A DNA stretch of 64,000 bases, from the NCBI RefSeq assembly GCF_019320115.1, contig NC_089589.1, forward strand, positions 19,531,641 to 19,595,640, in the 5' to 3' direction. A program made the translations under genes and the position numbers. Below, piece after piece: positions 59,243 to 64,000 of the stretch. The notes under the pieces are model-generated. The model did not search any database. It was not told the origin of the DNA and saw only the letters and a program-made list of their open reading frames with translations. The stretch is from Miscanthus floridulus (taxonomy: Eukaryota > Streptophyta > Magnoliopsida > Poales > Poaceae). Positions within the stretch are counted from its first letter, which is position 1, and the number at the start of each line of letters is the position of its first letter.

Positions 59243-59849
59243 ACTAACATTAATACATTTTCTAACTATAACTATACTAACAAATCAAATATTAATATCT
59301 ATACAAGGCTAACTACAATAACTAATTAGACTAAATCGAATATACAACTAGAGTCAATAACTGTACTAACTAAACTACCTAACTTTACTACCTATACTAA
59401 CTTATTATATTACGTATACTAACTAAACTAACTAACTTTACTAACTATACTAACTATACTTTAATAATTTTACTAACTTTATCAATTGTGCTAACTATAT
59501 TAGTGGAGTACCTCGCTGCAGCGCGCAGGACTAGGCCAGGAGGCGCGGGCGTAGGCCTAGGCGGGCAGCCACCGTGCGTGACCGAAGGTTCTGGCCGGAG
59601 GGGGAGGCGCGCCGGCGTGCGGGCGCGGTGGCCGCACCAGGCGGCCGGCGGCCTGCCTGCCTAGCTAGCACGGGTGGGCGGACATGGCTGGCTTGCTAGC
59701 GTGGGCGGCATGGCTGGCGTGGGCGGACGCGGCCGCGGCGGACGGCGTGCACGACAGCGGGCATGCATGGGCAAAGGCGGGCGCGGCGGCCAGGCTGCCT
59801 TGCTGCGATGCTCGGGGAATGATGACTGCTTGGGCGCGCCGGCCGCGGT

Positions 59850-60116
59850 GGAGGTTATACCCGGCTCTACCACGCCACGGATCAGGGCGTGGCACTGCCG
59901 TGCCAAGATCGGTGGCATGGCAGAGCCTTGCCACGTCAGTGGTCAGCGCTTCTGGTCGCCGCCACATCAGACCTCTACCACGCCACCATGCATGGCGCGG
60001 CACAGGCATTTGGCCACGCCAGGGCAATAGGTGCGGCCAAAAGTGTTAGTTTAAAAAAAACCAAGAGTGTTAGATTTAAAATTAGTTTCGAAAAAAGTGT
60101 TAAAATTAAAAAAAAT
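59850..60116 (-). repeat. Right terminal inverted repeat of MULE
   Basis: Inverted copy of 53356-53620 with scattered transitions. Just inside (59520-59850) lies GC-rich sequence that is probably the transposase leader. 59243-59510 is AT-rich with repeated ACTAACTATACTAACT-type motifs. Confidence 0.88.
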
Positions 60117-61081
60117 ATAGTTTTGATGGGGACCTAGACACCTAGGACAGGAGAGTGATGGGTTGGTCCTACTTGTGCCTTGGGTACAAGCAGGGCGTGT
60201 GTTTTTAGGGTACTCAGCTGGGGGCATTGATTCGCGAATCGCCGGGTGATCCGGTACGGCTTGTCTTATGCCTAGCACCGTAGTAAGAACTGAAAGATTA
60301 TAGATGGAAAGAAAAGAAAATCTGATTGCTTACCACCTGCTTGAAAGTAGCACATGTGCTTACATAGAATGGTTGGTTAATGAACTAATGCGGCTGTTAA
60401 TAAAAAATTGAATATAAGGACGCACGCTTAGTAATGCTTCCTGCAAATGCAATAAAACCACAAGCCAGATAGCCTTGCATATCCTTGGAGTCTTTTCTTT
60501 CCTCCTGTTGGGTAAGTCTTGCTGAGTACAATTGAGTACTTAGGGTTTTATTCCCCCTGTTGTAGGTGACTGGTGGATGCTAGAGCTGACCCTTGTGTGT
60601 GGATACCTCCTGGTGGGCTCAGCGAGGATTCCTTTACGCTGTGATCGTAGTTTTTATTACAACTCTCACCAAATGTTTTTATAAATGAAAGATTTATAAT
60701 CTGTTGTCGTAGCTTATATACTAATGCTTCATCATGCCATGAATATCTATTTATTTCCGCTGTAATTCTGATCACATGTTTATATTCCGCTGTTACAATA
60801 AATTATTCATAACTTTGATAATATGATTACATTTCACTGTTATAATAATAAATATTATACTCTGATGTTGTACTACAAGTGATGTAAGAAATGGTTAAGA
60901 ATGATGTAAGCTTTATTCTCTTATTTATGATCCTGATGGCAAAAATGTGGATTTTCGGGTTCTCCCTTGGGGTGTGCCCGACGAAACTGTGTAATTTAGT
61001 GTTCTCCCTTGAGTGCTTAGTGTCTAATGTAAGACAAGCACTCCTGTGAGGCATTAGATTAGGCGGTTCTGCCACATCGGA

Positions 61082-64000
61082 CGGGTCTTTCGAGCCTGTA
61101 GAGGGCGCCAAGGAGGTCCCCATAGACACCAGTGGCTTCGAGGGCAAAGTGGTGCACATCGGCACCACGCTTTCCTCCAAATAGGAAAGCGCGCTCGTCG
61201 ACTTCCTCCACGCCAACAGAGACATCTTTCCGTGGAGACCCTCGGACATGTCAGGTATTCCAAGAGAAGTCACCGAGCATGCCTTGAAGATCAGGCCAGG
61301 CTCCAAGCCGGTGAAGCAGCGCCTGCGTCGCTTTGACAAGGAGAAATGCAGGGCCATCGGTGAGAAGATTGCGAAGCTTTTGGCGGCCGGGTTCATCAAG
61401 GAAGTATACCACCCCAAGTGGTTAGCCAATCCCATTCTTGTACAAAAAAGAGTGGGAAATGGAGAATGTGTGTTGACTACACAGGTCTCAACAAAGTGTG
61501 TCCAAAGGATCCGTTTCCTTTGCCATGCATAGACCAAGTAGTCGACTCGACCTCAGGGTGCAAAACCCTTTGCTTCCTTGATGCGTACTCTGGGTACCAT
61601 CAAATCGTGATGAAAGAGTCCGACCAGCTCGGGACATCTTTCATCACCCCATTCGGATCATTCTACTATGTCACAATGCCGTTTGGCCTGAAGAATGCGG
61701 GGGCAACGTACCAACGTTGCATGCTCAAGTGTTTTGGGGATGTCATTGGGAAGACCATAGAGGCCTACGTCGATGACATCGTGGTCAAATCCAAACTGAC
61801 TGACTAGGTCATAGCCGACCTAGAGCAGACCTTCGTGAAACTTTGAGCAAACAGTATCAAACTCAACCCCGAGAAGTGCGTTTTTGGGGTCCTAAGGGGT
61901 ATACTGCTGGGTTTTATCATCTCTAAGCGCGACATTGAAACCAACCTAGAGAAGATCTTGACCATCACATGGACAGGCCCGATTCATAACATAAAGGGGG
62001 TACAACGAGTTATAGGGTGCCTCACCACGCTCAACTACTTTATCTCATGCCTCGGCGAATGAGGTCTCCCCCTCTATCGGCTCTTGAAGAAGGCTGACCG
62101 CTTCAAATGGATGCCCAAGGCCCAGGAGGCACTTGACAAGGTCAAGCAGCTCCTGACGAAGGCCCCAATCCTGGCCCCCAACCGATGGGAACCGCTTCTG
62201 CTCTACATTGCGGCCACCACGCAAGTGGTCAGCGCCGCCCAGGTGGTAGAGCGAGAAGAAGAGGGACACATCCTCAAAGTGTAGCGTCCCATGTACTTCA
62301 TTAGCGAGGTCTTGTCTGATTCTAAGACTCGCTACCCCCAAATCCAGAAACTCCTATATGTCGTCCTTATCGCCAAGAGGAAGTTGCGTCACTACTTCGA
62401 GTCGCATCCGATGACGGTCATGATGTCCTTCCCTCTCGATGAGGTCGTCCAAAACTAGGATGCCATAGGAAGAATCATGAAGTGGGCACTTGAGCTGCTG
62501 GGTCAAGGCATTTCATATGCCCTTCGGACGGGCATCAAGTCCCAAGTGCTGGTTGATTTTGTTACGGAGTGGATCGAGATCCAAATGCCGCCAGCAGTCG
62601 TCAACCAAGAGTATTGGATGATGTACTTCGATGGATCACTGATGAAGAAAGGTGCCGACATGGGGTTGGTCTTTGTTTCACCTCTCGAGTATGCATGAGG
62701 TATATGGTTCACATCCATTTCCCTTCCTCCAACAATGTGGCCGAGTATGAGGCACTCATCAACGGCCTATGCATTGCCATCGAGTTGGGTATCCGACGGT
62801 TTGACGTCCGGGGTGACTCCCAACTGGTCATCGACCAAGTCATGAAGGAATCAAGCTGCCACAATGCCAAGATGGCTATGTATTACCGAGAAGTCCACCA
62901 GCTGGAGGACAAGTTCGACGGTCTCGAGCTTAATCACATCCCGAGGCGCCTCAACATGGCGGCCAACACGCTAGCGAAAATGGCATTCGGCCGAGAGCCG
63001 GTGCCGATGGGTGTCTTCGCTAGCGATCAATACAAGCCCTTGGTCCGCTATGAGGAGCCAGAATAGACCGGTAATGGGCCGCCTACCCTGGGCTAGGGGG
63101 CTAACCAGTCGGCGGCTCCATTTGACCCCAAAGTCATGGAGCTTGACAAGGATCCAGTGATAGAGCCCGATCCTCTGGCTGACTGGAGGGCGCCTTACCT
63201 CGATTACCTCCTCCATAAGGCGTTGTCGATGGACAAAATGGAGGCTCGGTGGCTCGCGTGTCACGCCAAGTCCTTTGTCATTATTGAGGGTGAGCTCTAC
63301 AGGTGAAGCCACATCGAGATCCTATAGCTCTGCATCCCCATCAAACAAGGGAAGCAATTGCTGAGTGATATCCACGGTGGGGTCTACGAGCAACATACCA
63401 CACCTAGGACCCTGGTCAGAAACGTGTTCCGACAAGGCTTCTACTAGCCGACTACAGTAGTCGACACTGAACAGATTGTATGCACCTATGAAGGGTGTCA
63501 ATACTATGCTCGACAGACCCACCTATCAGCTCAAGCACTCCAAACAATCCCCATCGCGTGGCCGTTTACGGTCTGGGGGCTCGATCTGGTCAGACCTCTC
63601 AAGAGGGTGCCTGGGGGCTATACGCACTTGCTTGTCATCGTTGCAAGTTTACAAAGTGGATAGAGGCTCGACCGATCTCTGCAATCAAGTCCGAGCAAGC
63701 CGTGTTGTTCTTCCTTGATATCGTCCATCGCTTTGGAGTCCCAAACTACATTATCATGGACAATGACACGTAGTTCACTGGGAAAAAGTTCCTTCGATTA
63801 TGTGGTGAATACCACATCTGCGTCGATTGGGCCACCATGGTGCACCCACGCACGAACGGGCAGGTTGAGCGCACGAACGGCATGGTCCTACAAGGCCTCA
63901 AGCCTAGGATCTTCAACCAGTTGAACAAGTTTGGCAGACGATGGGTTGCGGAGCTTCCCGCGATGCTCTGGAGCCTGAGGATGACCCCCAGCCGGGCCAC
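61082..64000 (+). pseudogene. Pol of second gypsy element (RT, RNase H, integrase), runs off window
   Basis: Resumes with GSFEPVEGAKEVP after the inserted LTR. Segments are the linker (FPWRPSDMSGIPREV), reverse transcriptase (WRMCVDYTGLNKVCPK, FLDAYSGYHQIVM, AYVDDIVVKSK), RNase H segments (LLLYIAATTQVVS; then MMYFDGSLMKKGADMG and, after a frameshift near 62690, NNVAEYEALINGLC, DVRGDSQLVI), the integrase zinc finger (ending CTYEGCQYYARQ near 63480-63510) and the DDE core (WGLDLV, IMDNDT, GQVERTNG). Disruptions include a frameshift near 61450, TAG 61807, TGA near 61844, TGA 62060, TAG 62282, TAG 62457, TAG 63064, stops near 63305-63450 and a shift near 63640. It is clearly dead. Confidence 0.87.

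Larger units (their letters stand above)
53356..60116. mobile_element. Autonomous-type Mutator-like element (MULE) with two convergent genes
   Basis: Terminal inverted repeats of about 260 bp (53356-53620 and inverted 59850-60116) share TTTTTTTTAATTTTAACAC at the edge, then an AT-rich zone, then GC-rich sequence with TTGGCCGCGCC motifs. The left half has a + strand multi-exon gene (54014-55858) and the right half a - strand transposase (59242-56190). The 3' ends meet near 55860-56190. A 9-bp target duplication could not be identified. The TIRs may extend a little outward, where left GTCCCAATTTGGAGAT loosely resembles the inverted right flank GTCCCCATCAAAACTAT. Confidence 0.88.
49984..61076. 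mobile_element. Probable solo LTR (about 4.3 kb) split by a MULE
   Basis: The insertion interrupts the second gypsy element between gag-protease and pol. It begins TGTAACACCCC (49984) and ends GGTTCTGCCACA (61076), with no coding domains outside the nested MULE (53356-60116), giving about 4.33 kb of own sequence. TG...CA ends, no primer site and no polypurine tract fit a solo LTR of a large-LTR gypsy family. The flanking pentamers TCAAC (49979-49983) and TCGGA (61077-61081) are not identical, so the duplication is degenerate or the right edge is off by a few bases. Confidence 0.6.
46117..64000 (+). mobile_element. Second Ty3/gypsy Tat-type element, decayed, right end outside window
   Basis: The 5' LTR is 46117-47079, followed by a primer site variant (TTGGCACGCTAGGTAGGGG, 47081-47099), gag (47136-49562), protease (about 49500-49560), a protease/linker region to 49983, then after an 11-kb insertion the pol region from 61082 to the window edge. 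Pol carries the second RNase H typical of Tat elements. Many stops and frameshifts make it much older than the 3000-15798 element. The 3' LTR is not in the window. Confidence 0.88.

Noticed and set aside
53347..60125. A 9-bp target duplication for the MULE
   Set aside because: The nonamers next to the obvious TIR edge (AATTTGGAG and ATAGTTTTG) do not match; the exact edge is unresolved, so none is claimed.
1..64000. tRNA, rRNA or microRNA genes
   Set aside because: No cloverleaf or rRNA signature was recognised by eye. The only long hairpin lies in the inner CACTA and is far larger than a microRNA precursor.

Overview
The window looks like nuclear DNA of a grass (Poaceae, probably a panicoid such as a sorghum, maize, sugarcane or Miscanthus relative). 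The reasons are CACTA elements with 'TTTGCCGAGTG' subterminal repeats, Ty3/gypsy elements of the Tat type with the 'TGGCGCGCCAGGTAGGGG' primer site, a Stowaway MITE, and GC-rich grass-style genes. The species cannot be fixed from the sequence alone. Nearly everything is transposable element, in deep nests. The only host loci seen are a short pentatricopeptide-repeat (PPR) gene, a broken grass hypothetical gene beside it, and a broken NLR resistance-type gene.

Region by region: 1-29558 is the right-hand part of an outer CACTA transposon whose left end lies outside the window. Its TNP2 transposase (+ strand, 211-2994 and 15804-16837) is split by a complete Ty3/gypsy Tat-type retrotransposon (3000-15798, - strand, 468-bp LTRs, 5-bp duplication GCATC). 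Its second gene (TNPA/En-Spm type) is at 16959-18943. A second CACTA of the same family (19331-29180, opposite orientation, 3-bp duplication GTG) sits inside the outer element's subterminal repeats. The outer element ends at 29558, inside a host gene on the - strand. That gene is split again by a Ty1/copia element (29618-34788, duplication CAGGC) and resumes at 34789-35800. The PPR gene (35938-36507) starts divergently from it.

36508-40808 has no coding sequence I can support but holds a recent 614-bp tandem duplication. 40809-44676 is a two-exon CC-NBS-LRR pseudogene with a MITE in its intron. Two further MITEs lie at 45100-45691. 46117-64000 is a second, decayed Tat-type gypsy element (+ strand), running off the right edge in its integrase. 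It is split by an insertion at 49984-61076 that I read as a solo LTR of about 4.3 kb, itself split by an autonomous Mutator-like element (MULE, 53356-60116).

The MULE has terminal inverted repeats of about 260 bp and two convergent genes: a MURA-type transposase and a gene with a GRF-zinc-finger-like segment plus an acidic 23-residue repeat. This resembles the two-gene plan of maize MuDR.

The decay pattern is striking. Most in-frame stops in these elements look like C-to-T or G-to-A changes (CAG to TAG, CGA to TGA, TGG to TAG), as expected from deamination of methylated cytosine. The best candidates for something less ordinary are the two-gene MULE, a hairpin of about 1 kb inside the inner CACTA that could produce small RNAs, and a TAG codon shared at the same site by both CACTA transposase copies.
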